Shown: one piece after another, positions 56,657 to 64,000 of the stretch
Layout: every line of letters starts with the position of its first letter
Position numbering within the stretch: the stretch's first letter is position 1
Origin: Flavobacterium sp.
GTDB lineage: Bacteria > Bacteroidota > Bacteroidia > Flavobacteriales > Flavobacteriaceae
Length of the DNA stretch: 64,000 nt
Assembly: GCA_016718345.1 (NCBI GenBank)
Contig: JADKDN010000009.1
Coordinates: forward strand, 59,447-123,446
Reading direction: 5' to 3'
Made by a program: the position numbers and the translations under genes
Notes under the pieces: model-generated
Databases searched by the model: none
Told to the model about the DNA's origin: nothing
Seen by the model: the letters and a program-made list of their open reading frames with translations, nothing else

Positions 56657-58694
56657 TTGAAAAATAAAATAATCATATTTTTTTGCCTTTTATTTATAAC
56701 CTTTAGTTGCAATAAAAATATTAAAACTAACTAAACAGATGAATTTAATTCAGATAGTTTATCAACATATAATTCTTTGCAAAAATAAAAATTGATCCAA
56801 AAAAAGGTTGCAATTCAATAAAAAGCATTTTCAATTCTGGAAAATCATAAAAATGATCCGGAATATCGAGACAATTTATTAATGTCACAGAAATTTTTTT
56901 CACTTAATGAAAATAAAGATTTACAAAAAGCACTTCAATTAATTCTTTATAAATCAATAGAAGAAAAAAGACATTACATATTGCAAAAGCTTACAGTATA
57001 TTATGGGAATAATTATTTTAATCAAGGAGAAAATGATAGTGCTTACTACTACTTTTTAAAATCAGAAAATTGTTATAAAACTCAAAGATAGTTTAAGTCT
57101 TGGAAAAAACTACATAGATAAAGCGTATTCCCAAATGTATGAGAATGATTATACAGGTTCTGAACTCTCATCAATTCAGGCTTTAGGATGTTATAGAAAT
57201 TTAATGATAGACTTATCTGAATATCTAGCTCTCAATTTAATAGGTATAAGTTCTAATGAACTTAAAAATTATGATAATGCATTAGTATATCAAAAAAAGC
57301 ATTGGATTATGTAAATAAATATGAAGAAATATCTAATTCAAAATTGCATTTTCGCGAGCAAGTACTTATAATAATTTAGGGTATGTTTATCAAAATTTAA
57401 ACAATCATAAAAGAAGCAGTTAATAATTTTAGGTTAGGACTTAAAGAAAAATTTATTACAAGATGCTCCATATATTTATTCAACAATTGTTGATAATTTA
57501 GCGTATTCAAAATTTAAATTAAAAGATTACAATGGACTTGCCAAATTTATTTTTGAATCTTTGAAAATTAGAGAAAAAATGAACTTTTTTCAGGAGTTAT
57601 TGCTAACAAAATTCATTTATCCGAATTTTTTTGCAGAAATAAAAGATACGATTAATTCTCAAAAATATGCTAATGAGGCTTTAAAATTAGCAAAAACGAC
57701 TAAAATTTCAGGGGATTTATTGAGTTCTTTAAAACAATTGTCACTGGTTGAACATAAAAATTCATCGCAATACTCTAAAGAATATATAAAGATCAGTGAT
57801 AGTATTCAACAGGAAGAGCGAAAAGCTAAAGATAAGTTTGCAAGGATTGCATACGAAACAGATGAAATCATCGGCGAAAAAGACAAACTTGAAGAACAAA
57901 ACCGAACCTTACTTTACTTTTTTATCGGAACATTTGCCGTTGGAGTTTTATTGTTTGTGATTCGTACACAAAGAGCTAGAAATAGAGAGCTCTTATTAAA
58001 ACAACAACAGCAAAAAGTAAATGAGGAAATTTACAGTTTGATGATTTCCCAGCAGCAGACAATAGAAGAAAACAGAGTTAAAGAAAAAAAGAGAATTGCT
58101 CAAGAACTCCATGACGGTATTTTAGGTAGAATGTTTGGAGCTAGATTAAATTTAGATAGTTTAAATAAATTTAATGACGAAGAATCTATTGCCAATAGAT
58201 ACAATTATTTGAATGAATTAAAAAATATTGAGCAAGATATTAGAGAAATATCGCATGATTTGAATCGAGAGAAACATGTACTTATTAATAACTTTGTAGC
58301 CATCGTTCACAATCTTTTAGAAGAACAAAAATCTTCTTTTGAATCTGACATTACGTTTAGTATCGATGAAAGTATACAATGGGATTTGATTGATAATACC
58401 ACAAAAATAAATTTGTACCGCATTTTACAAGAATCACTTCAAAATATCAACAAATATGCTAGTGCAAAAAACATCAGAGTCGATTTCAAAAAAGATATTG
58501 ACAACATTGTACTAAAAATTGTTGATGACGGAATTGGATTTGATGTAAACACAAGAAAAAAAGGTATAGGTTTGCAAAATATGTTATCGAGAGTTAATGA
58601 ATGCGATGGTGTTTTTGATATCGATTCTAAAAAAGGTAAAGGAACAGCAATAACGATAACAGTACCAATTCAAAAAAATACAGTAACAGCTTAA
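56657..58694 (+). pseudogene. TPR-containing sensor histidine kinase (HisKA_3 type), multiply frameshifted
   Basis: The C-terminal half is intact: a membrane helix (LLYFFIGTFAVGVLLFVI), a coiled coil, the dimerisation/phosphoacceptor helix RIAQELHDGILGRMF with His at 58110-58112, and HATPase motifs (LYRILQESLQNINKYA, IVDDGIGFDVNTRKKGIGLQ). The N-terminal sensor region is broken by about seven or more indels between 56730 and 57560, but TPR-like segments remain: QKALQLILYKSIEEKRHYIL, ALVYQKKALDYV, YNNLGYVYQNLNNHK. It begins with a lipoprotein-like signal from TTG at 56657 (KNKIIIFFCLLFITFSC). The reconstructed protein is about 675 residues. It probably phosphorylates the regulator encoded 2 bp downstream. 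Confidence 0.85.
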
Positions 58695-58696
58695 TT

Positions 58697-59371
58697 ATGG
58701 CAACTAAAATTAACATACTTATAGTAGACGATCATCCTTTTATCATCGAAGCCTATAAAAACGCTATAAAAGGGTACAATTCAAAAGGAGCTTACGAATT
58801 TATAATCACTCAAGCCAAAGATTGTAAAACAGGTTATGAAGCAATTATCGATGCTCAAGACGATCCTTTTGGAATTGCTTTTTTTGATTTAAGTATGCCT
58901 ACATACGAAGAAAAAGGAATTTTTTCAGGTGAAGATTTGGCTCTTCTAATAAAAGAAAAAATGTCAGATTGTAAAATAATTCTACTGACGATGCATACAG
59001 AATTATTAAAAATTAATACCATTATCAAAAACATTAATCCAAATGGATTAGTTATAAAAAACGATTTAACCTTTGACGAATTGCTTTTAGCTTTTGATAA
59101 AATATTAAAAGAAGAGAATTATTACAGTCAAACGGTAGTAAAATTGGTCAGCCAAATTCAATATGACAATATTGAAATAGATGCTTTCGACAAACAAATT
59201 TTATATCATTTATCAAAAGGAACAAAAACAAAAGACATTCCACAATACGTTCCATTATCTTTGAGCGCCATCGAAAAAAGAAAATTAAATCTTAAAGAAA
59301 CTCTTGAAATAAAAGGAGGAAGCGATATAGATTTGATTAGAGAGGCTAAAAACAAAGGGTTGTTACTTTAA
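58697..59371 (+). CDS. NarL/LuxR-type response regulator
   Basis: The receiver domain (~1-130) has the acidic pair NILIVDDHPFIIEAY, phosphoacceptor Asp in IAFFDLSMPTYEEKG, Thr in ILLTMHTE and Lys in LVIKNDLTFDEL. A LuxR-like HTH follows (~160-224: DKQILYHLSKGTKTKDIPQY, LSAIEKRKLNLKETL). It is the partner of the upstream HisKA_3 kinase, with a 2-bp gap. The 22-bp repeat array just downstream is a possible target or a structured 3' end. The frame is intact. Confidence 0.9.
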   Translation: MATKINILIVDDHPFIIEAYKNAIKGYNSKGAYEFIITQAKDCKTGYEAIIDAQDDPFGIAFFDLSMPTYEEKGIFSGEDLALLIKEKMSDCKIILLTMHTELLKINTIIKNINPNGLVIKNDLTFDELLLAFDKILKEENYYSQTVVKLVSQIQYDNIEIDAFDKQILYHLSKGTKTKDIPQYVPLSLSAIEKRKLNLKETLEIKGGSDIDLIREAKNKGLLL

Positions 59372-59379
59372 TAGGTAGT

Positions 59380-59433
59380 AAACCGTAACTAAATTTGCGG
59401 GAAACCGCAATGCTTTTTGCGGGAAACCGTAAC
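59380..59433 (+). repeat. 22-bp tandem repeat with GAAA-loop hairpins
   Basis: AAACCG(T/C)AA(C/T) starts at 59380, 59402 and 59424, an exact 22-bp period. Between repeats, TTGCGG-GAAA-CCGCAA (59395-59410) and TTGCGG-GAAA-CCGTAA (59417-59432) are two hairpins with GAAA tetraloops; in the second, the change C to T keeps pairing as G-U. It starts 8 bp after the response regulator stop. Confidence 0.75.
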
Positions 59434-59440
59434 AAAGAGA

Positions 59441-59494
59441 AAAGAGTTTTAAAGTACTTTAGCAGTGTAGTATAACACTATAAAAACTCTTTTT
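59441..59494 (+). terminator. Terminator-like branched hairpin after the two-component genes
   Basis: An outer stem AAAGAGTTTT/AAAACTCTTT encloses an inner hairpin AGTGT/ACACT and is followed by TT and then GACC. It probably ends the kinase-regulator transcript. Confidence 0.6.
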
Positions 59495-59533
59495 GACCCA
59501 ATCTAAAGAAACAAAACCTAGTCATTTAAGGTA

Positions 59534-59570
59534 AAAAAAGCGACAACTTTAGGGAATTGTCGCTTTTTTA
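59534..59570. terminator. Terminator downstream of thiL
   Basis: A 12-bp stem AAAAAGCGACAA/TTGTCGCTTTTT with a loop of about 10 nt and A/T runs on both sides lies just past the thiL stop. It can act in both directions. Confidence 0.85.
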
Positions 59571-59572
59571 TT

Positions 59573-60619
59573 TTATTCAGTTATGGCATTCCAACCGCGG
59601 GCTTTTAAAGCAATTTTTGTATCGGCACGAGTAATTAAATGAATACCTTCACTTTCTTGAGTCATGTGTCCAATGATGGTAAAATTGGGATTGCCTTTTA
59701 TTTTTTCAAAATCTTCGATAGAAATTGTAAATAATAATTCATAATCTTCACCTCCGTTGATAGCGACAGTAGTGCTATCAATGTTAAATTCTTCACATAC
59801 GTTTATAAATTGTGGATCAAGAGGTAATTTGTTTTCATACAGATTACATCCTACACCAGATTGTTTGCAAATATGCATGATTTCTGAAGACAATCCATCC
59901 GAAATATCAATCATTGCTGTTGGTTTTATTTCCAAAGCGTGTAATAAAGTCCGCACATCTTTTCTAGCTTCTGGCTTTAATTGACGTTCAATTAAGTAGG
60001 TATAAGGATCCAAATCGGGTTGTGAATTTGGATTTACTTGAAATACTTGTTTCTCACGTTCTAAAACTTGCAATCCCATATAGGCAGCACCTATATCACC
60101 AGTAACTACCAGTAAATCTGTTGGTTTGGCACCATTTCTATACACAATTTCCTCTTCGTCAGCTTCACCAATTGCAGTAATACTAATAATCAACCCTTTT
60201 TGCGATGAAGTGGTATCTCCGCCAATAACATCTACTTTATATTCATTAGCAGCAAGGGTTATTCCTGCAAATAATTCTTCTAAAGCTTCCAGAGGAAATC
60301 GATTAGAAACCGCTACCGAAACTGTGATTTGTGTTGCTTTTGCATTCATGGCACATATGTCTGAAATATTCACAACTACGGCTTTGTATCCTAAGTGTTT
60401 CAATGGCATATAAGCCAAATCAAAATGGACGCCTTCAATCAATAAATCAGTAGAAACGACAGCTCTTTTTTCTTTAAAATTTAAAACAGCAGCATCATCA
60501 CCTATTCCTTTTAATGTTGTAGGTTGATTAATTTCAAAGTTTTTAGTCAAATGGTCTATCAAACCAAATTCTCCTAATTGTGCTATACTAGTACGTTGTG
60601 GGGTTTTATCTTCAATCAT
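59573..60619 (-). CDS. thiL: Thiamine-monophosphate kinase
   Basis: This 348-residue enzyme phosphorylates thiamine monophosphate to the active diphosphate. Motifs: IAQLGEFGLIDHLTKNF, GIGDDAAVLNFKEKRAVVST with DLLIEGVHFDL, VNISDICAMNAKATQITVSV, VIGGDTTSSQKGL, VTGDIGAAYMGLQVL and MIDISDGLSSEIMHIC. The frame is intact. A TACCTTTG element at 60681-60674 on the minus strand may be its -7 box. Confidence 0.95.
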   Translation of the reverse strand: MIEDKTPQRTSIAQLGEFGLIDHLTKNFEINQPTTLKGIGDDAAVLNFKEKRAVVSTDLLIEGVHFDLAYMPLKHLGYKAVVVNISDICAMNAKATQITVSVAVSNRFPLEALEELFAGITLAANEYKVDVIGGDTTSSQKGLIISITAIGEADEEEIVYRNGAKPTDLLVVTGDIGAAYMGLQVLEREKQVFQVNPNSQPDLDPYTYLIERQLKPEARKDVRTLLHALEIKPTAMIDISDGLSSEIMHICKQSGVGCNLYENKLPLDPQFINVCEEFNIDSTTVAINGGEDYELLFTISIEDFEKIKGNPNFTIIGHMTQESEGIHLITRADTKIALKARGWNAITE

Positions 60620-60759
60620 GATTATTGCGAGGAAAGGAGGAATCTTTCCTCATATTTAAAATTTTTCAAGTGTCAAAGGTACAAAGAAAAACAAGGTTAA
60701 AAAGAAGTAAAAAATCTAATGATTAATTTCATTAAATTTAGTCACTAAAAAAAACAGAA

Positions 60760-61692
60760 ATGGGAGATTATAATATTGTAACGTTAACCGCTAATCCAGC
60801 ATTAGATAAAAGCACGCGTTTTAAAGGATTAGTTCCTGAGCAAAAAATTCGATGTGAATCGCCACGGTATGATGCTGGAGGCGGAGGAATTAATGTTTCA
60901 AAAGCAATAGCGCGTTTGGGCGGACAATCTTTTGTGTGTTCACTTCTGGAGGTCCAATTGGAACTATGCTTGAACAATTGGTGCAAAAAGAATCGATTCT
61001 TTTTAAAGCCATTCCTACTCAAAGTTGGACTAGAGAAAGTTTTGTTGCTGTAGATGAAAACACCAATGCGCAATATCGATTCGGATTTTCTGGGGATCAA
61101 ATTACAAATGAAGAAAAAGAAACTATTTATAAATCAATTCTTGAGTTGCAACCGAAGTATTTGGTTTTGAGTGGAAGTTTGAATGATGGCTTGACTACGG
61201 ATTTTTACAAAATAATTGCCAATAAAGTAAAGCCATTTGGCACCAAAATTATTGTAGACACCTCTGGAGAAGCTTTACAAAAGACTCTGGAAACAGAAGT
61301 CTATTTAGTAAAACCGAATGTTGGGGAATTAGCAAAGTTAATAGGCGTTGAAAAATTAGAAATGGAGGAGGTCGAAGCCGCTGCAAAAAAAATAATTGAC
61401 AAAGGAAGCGCAGAAATTGTTGTAGTTTCCTTAGGGCCGCAAGGCGCGGTTTTAGTAACCAAAAATCAAACGGAATTTGTTGCAGCCCCCAATGTTGTTA
61501 AGAGAAGCACTGTTGGCGCTGGCGATAGTATGGTAGGCGCTATGACATGGGCATTGTCACAAAACAAAAATTTGAAAGAAGTGGTTCAATGGGGGAGTAG
61601 CTTGTGGTTCTGCAGCAACGATGAATGAAGGAACGCAGTTGTTTAAAATTGAAGACGCAAAGCGATTGTTTGAATGGTTAGGGAAGAAGTAA
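60760..61692 (+). pseudogene. pfkB: PfkB-type phosphofructokinase, frameshifted
   Basis: The start reads MGDYNIVTLTANPALDKSTR, with CESPRYDAGGGGINVSKAIA as in the PfkB 1-/6-phosphofructokinase group. The frame breaks near 60940 and resumes at FTSGGPIGTMLEQLVQKE. The catalytic region is STVGAGDSMVGAMTWAL. A second indel near 61592 diverts the end; the true tail is VACGSAATMNEGTQLFKIED and ends at 61692. Reconstructed length is about 310 residues. It phosphorylates fructose phosphate in glycolysis; which isomer is used cannot be settled by eye. Confidence 0.88.
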
Positions 61693-61764
61693 TAAAAAAA
61701 CCCAACAACTTTCGTTATCAGGTTTTCTCTATTATCTATAAGTCTTTTATCTAAAAGTCTAATT

Positions 61765-63561
61765 TTAATCATTCAATTTCAACACTGCCATAAACGCTTC
61801 TTGGGGAATTTCAACATTTCCTACTTGGCGCATCCGTTTTTTACCTTTTTTCTGTTTTTCCAATAATTTACGTTTACGGGAAATATCACCGCCATAACAT
61901 TTTGCAGTAACGTCTTTTCGTAAGGCTTTTATGGTCTCACGCGCAATAATTTTCGCACCAATAGCCGCTTGAATTGGGATGTCAAACTGTTGTCTTGGAA
62001 TCAATTCGCGCAATTTCTCACACATTTTTTTACCAATAGTGTACGCATTATCTTCGTGTATCAAGGCAGAAAGTGCGTCTACAGATTGTGCATTGAGTAA
62101 AACATCTAGTTTTACTAATTTTGAAGTACGCATTCCTATTGGAGAATAATCAAATGAAGCATATCCCTTAGAAACGGTTTTCAATCGATCATAAAAATCA
62201 AATACAATTTCCGCCAAAGGCATGTCAAATGTCAACTCCACACGTTCGGTTGTCAAATACGTCTGATTGGTAATCAATCCGCGTTTTTCGATACATAAAC
62301 TCATTACATTACCCACAAAATCAGCCTTGGTAATAATAGTTGCTTTAATATAGGGTTCTTCAACACGGTCTAGGCGGGAAGGCTCAGGCAGGTCAGAGGG
62401 GTTATTGACTACAAAACCAGTTTCTGGATCTTTTTTGGTGTAAGCCAAATAGGAAACGTTGGGAACAGTAGTAATTACGGTCATGTTGAACTCACGTTCC
62501 AATCGCTCCTGAATAATTTCCATGTGAAGCATTCCTAAAAAACCACAACGGAAACCAAATCCTAAAGCTGCAGAACTTTCAGCAGTAAATACCAAAGAAG
62601 CATCATTTAACTGTAATTTTTCCATGGAATTTCGCAATTCCTCGTAATCTTCCGTATCTACGGGGTAAATACCGGCAAAAACCATTGGCTTTACATCTTC
62701 AAAACCATGAATCATATTGGTTGTCGGAGTTTTAGCATCGGTCAAAGTATCACCTACTTTTACTTCTTTAGCTTCTTTAATTCCAGAGATTAAATAACCA
62801 ACATCACCAGCAGAAATCACTTGTTTTGGTACTTGGTTTAATTTTAATGTGCCAATTTCATCCGCAAAATATTCATTGCCAGTCGCCATGAACTTTATTT
62901 TTTGACCTTTGCGAATTTCACCGTTTTTTACACGAAAAATAACTTCGATGCCACGAAACGGATTGTAAACAGAATCGAATATCAATGCTTGCAAGGGTTC
63001 ATTTGGGTCGCCTTTTGGAGCAGGAATTCTTTCGATAATGGCAGCTAAAATATTTTCTACACCAAAACCCGTTTTTCCCGAAGCATGGATAATTTCATCC
63101 AATTTACATCCTAACAAATCAACAATATCGTCACTAACTTCTTCCGGATTAGCGCTTGGTAAATCGACTTTATTCAAAACAGGAATGATTTCCAAGTCAT
63201 TTTCTAAAGCCAAATACAAATTGGATATAGTTTGAGCTTGAATACTTTGCGCTGCATCCACAATCAAAAGTGCACCCTCGCAAGCGGCGATGGAACGGGA
63301 AACTTCATAGGAAAAATCAACGTGTCCAGGAGTGTCAATCAAATTTAGAATATAATTTTCGCCTTTATAATTGTATTCCATTTGAATGGCATGACTTTTT
63401 ATAGTGATACCTCGCTCGCGCTCCAAGTCCATGTTGTCTAGCAATTGCGCTTTTTCTTCACGAGCGGAAACGGTTTGTGTGGCTCCGAGTAGTCGGTCTG
63501 CAAGCGTACTTTTCCCGTGGTCGATATGTGCAATGATGCAAAAATTCCTTATGTTTTTCAT
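61765..63561 (-). CDS. lepA: Elongation factor 4 (LepA) GTPase
   Basis: This 598-residue GTPase has the G1 motif AHIDHGKSTLADRLLG, G2 region RERGITIKSHA, G3 DTPGHVDFSYEV, G4 NKVDLPSANPEE and the LepA-specific C-terminal domain (AKCYGGDISRKRKLLEKQKK, MRQVGNVEIPQEAF). It acts on ribosomes during translation. The frame is intact and the length is normal for the family. Confidence 0.97.
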   Translation of the reverse strand: MKNIRNFCIIAHIDHGKSTLADRLLGATQTVSAREEKAQLLDNMDLERERGITIKSHAIQMEYNYKGENYILNLIDTPGHVDFSYEVSRSIAACEGALLIVDAAQSIQAQTISNLYLALENDLEIIPVLNKVDLPSANPEEVSDDIVDLLGCKLDEIIHASGKTGFGVENILAAIIERIPAPKGDPNEPLQALIFDSVYNPFRGIEVIFRVKNGEIRKGQKIKFMATGNEYFADEIGTLKLNQVPKQVISAGDVGYLISGIKEAKEVKVGDTLTDAKTPTTNMIHGFEDVKPMVFAGIYPVDTEDYEELRNSMEKLQLNDASLVFTAESSAALGFGFRCGFLGMLHMEIIQERLEREFNMTVITTVPNVSYLAYTKKDPETGFVVNNPSDLPEPSRLDRVEEPYIKATIITKADFVGNVMSLCIEKRGLITNQTYLTTERVELTFDMPLAEIVFDFYDRLKTVSKGYASFDYSPIGMRTSKLVKLDVLLNAQSVDALSALIHEDNAYTIGKKMCEKLRELIPRQQFDIPIQAAIGAKIIARETIKALRKDVTAKCYGGDISRKRKLLEKQKKGKKRMRQVGNVEIPQEAFMAVLKLND

Positions 63562-63713
63562 TTTCTGTATCTGTCAATTTTTTGCAAATGCTTTCGCATT
63601 TAATCGGCAAATATAAGGCAAAGTTTTTGGAAACGAGAATCAAGATTAACTATTGTTGTTTCTGAGGTTTTAAAATTCACAATCTAAAACCTGCAATCTA
63701 AAATCTTAAATTG

Positions 63714-63721
63714 TATTTTTG
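63714..63721 (+). promoter_or_regulatory. -7 element of dusB
   Basis: TATTTTTG lies 14 bp upstream of the proposed dusB start, implying a very short leader. The -33 element is not clear. Confidence 0.5.
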
Positions 63722-63735
63722 CAAAAAAAGTACCC

Positions 63736-64000
63736 TTGGTTAAAATTGGCAACATAGAATTACCTGATTTTCCACTATTATTGGCACCGATGGAAGACGT
63801 GAGCGATCCGCCATTTCGTCGTTTGTGCAAAATGCACGGTGCCGATTTGATGTATTCGGAGTTTATTTCTTCTGAGGGATTGATTCGTGATGCAATGAAG
63901 AGCCGCATGAAGTTAGATATTTTTGATTACGAAAGACCAGTTGGGATTCAAATTTTTGGTGGAGATGAAGAAGCCATGGCGCTTTCTGCCAAAATTGTAG
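63736..64000 (+). CDS. dusB: tRNA-dihydrouridine synthase, N-terminal part
   Basis: The frame reads VKIGNIELPDFPLLLAPMED, then VSDPPFRRLCKMHGADLMYS and RPVGIQIFGGDEEAMALSAK, the FMN-binding N-terminal region of the Dus family. It reduces uridines in tRNA. The window ends inside the gene. The start is TTG at 63736; an ATG is not available, and the promoter-to-start distance leaves little choice. The catalytic Cys lies beyond the window. Confidence 0.88.
   Translation, partial: MVKIGNIELPDFPLLLAPMEDVSDPPFRRLCKMHGADLMYSEFISSEGLIRDAMKSRMKLDIFDYERPVGIQIFGGDEEAMALSAKIV

Noticed and set aside
1..64000. CRISPR array, tRNA or rRNA genes
   Set aside because: No regularly spaced direct repeats with unique spacers, no cloverleaf or rRNA-like segments were noticed on either strand by eye; a tRNAscan-SE or Infernal run would settle it.

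Overview
The window is chromosomal DNA of a low-GC member of the Flavobacteriaceae, most likely Flavobacterium. Several independent signs agree: type IX secretion cargo with type B C-terminal domains beside a SprF/PorP-like protein, the Bacteroidota -7 promoter element TAnnTTTG ahead of many genes, an IPExxxVDY-family gene between pyk and the acpP-fabF-rnc cluster, and a TSP3-repeat OmpA protein. The assignment rests on gene content and promoter style; no database search was run.

Layout. 1-6.6 kb: two tandem T9SS type B surface proteins, a SprF/PorP-like protein and a TPR/PD40/OmpA protein. 7-13 kb: a leftward TonB receptor plus two lipoproteins, divergent from a secreted endonuclease/exonuclease/phosphatase (EEP) protein, probably an uptake locus. 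13-21.5 kb: aldehyde dehydrogenase, Bax-inhibitor-like protein, pyk, rnc-fabF-acpP, purN, rnhA. 21.5-24.3 kb: a small accessory block with an RNase J-like MBL protein coupled to a possible PD-(D/E)XK protein. 24.4-28.5 kb: PfkB kinase, PurF-like protein, three tandem small RNA units and a superoxide dismutase. 28.6-38.7 kb: AddA-like and AddB-like recombination genes around kbl and an OmpA gene. 38.8-40.9 kb: a type II restriction-modification pair. 40.9-53.4 kb: aminopeptidase P, mvaS, sdhCAB, a second EEP protein, a nitrilase-family amidase, a lipoprotein, comF and glyS. 53.4-59.5 kb: a P63C-like gene with an IS1595-derived DNA-binding gene, then a LytTR regulator, a small secreted repeat peptide, a TPR histidine kinase and its response regulator. 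59.5-64 kb: thiL, pfkB, lepA and the start of dusB.

Sequence quality dominates the reading of this window. More than twenty genes are interrupted, including essential ones (fabF, glyS, sdhA). In nearly every case the missing part continues intact in another frame, usually next to a homopolymer. Two more genes (rnc and the cytosine methyltransferase) carry an in-frame TGA where Trp is likely. In kbl three single-base losses cancel and leave an open frame with a scrambled patch. I read most of this as consensus error rather than gene decay. Interrupted genes are given over their full reconstructed span; those losing a substantial part are typed 'pseudogene' because they cannot be translated as written.

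The most interesting candidates for undescribed biology are: (i) three tandem copies of a roughly 77-nt RNA with its own promoters and terminators at 27.35-27.83 kb; (ii) a secreted peptide built of 14-residue IGGSNTAPKP repeats inside a LytTR / histidine kinase / response regulator locus, followed by a 22-bp tandem repeat of GAAA-loop hairpins; (iii) a transposase-derived DNA-binding protein without its catalytic domain, paired with a P63C-like protein; and (iv) the translationally coupled MBL plus PD-(D/E)XK-like pair.
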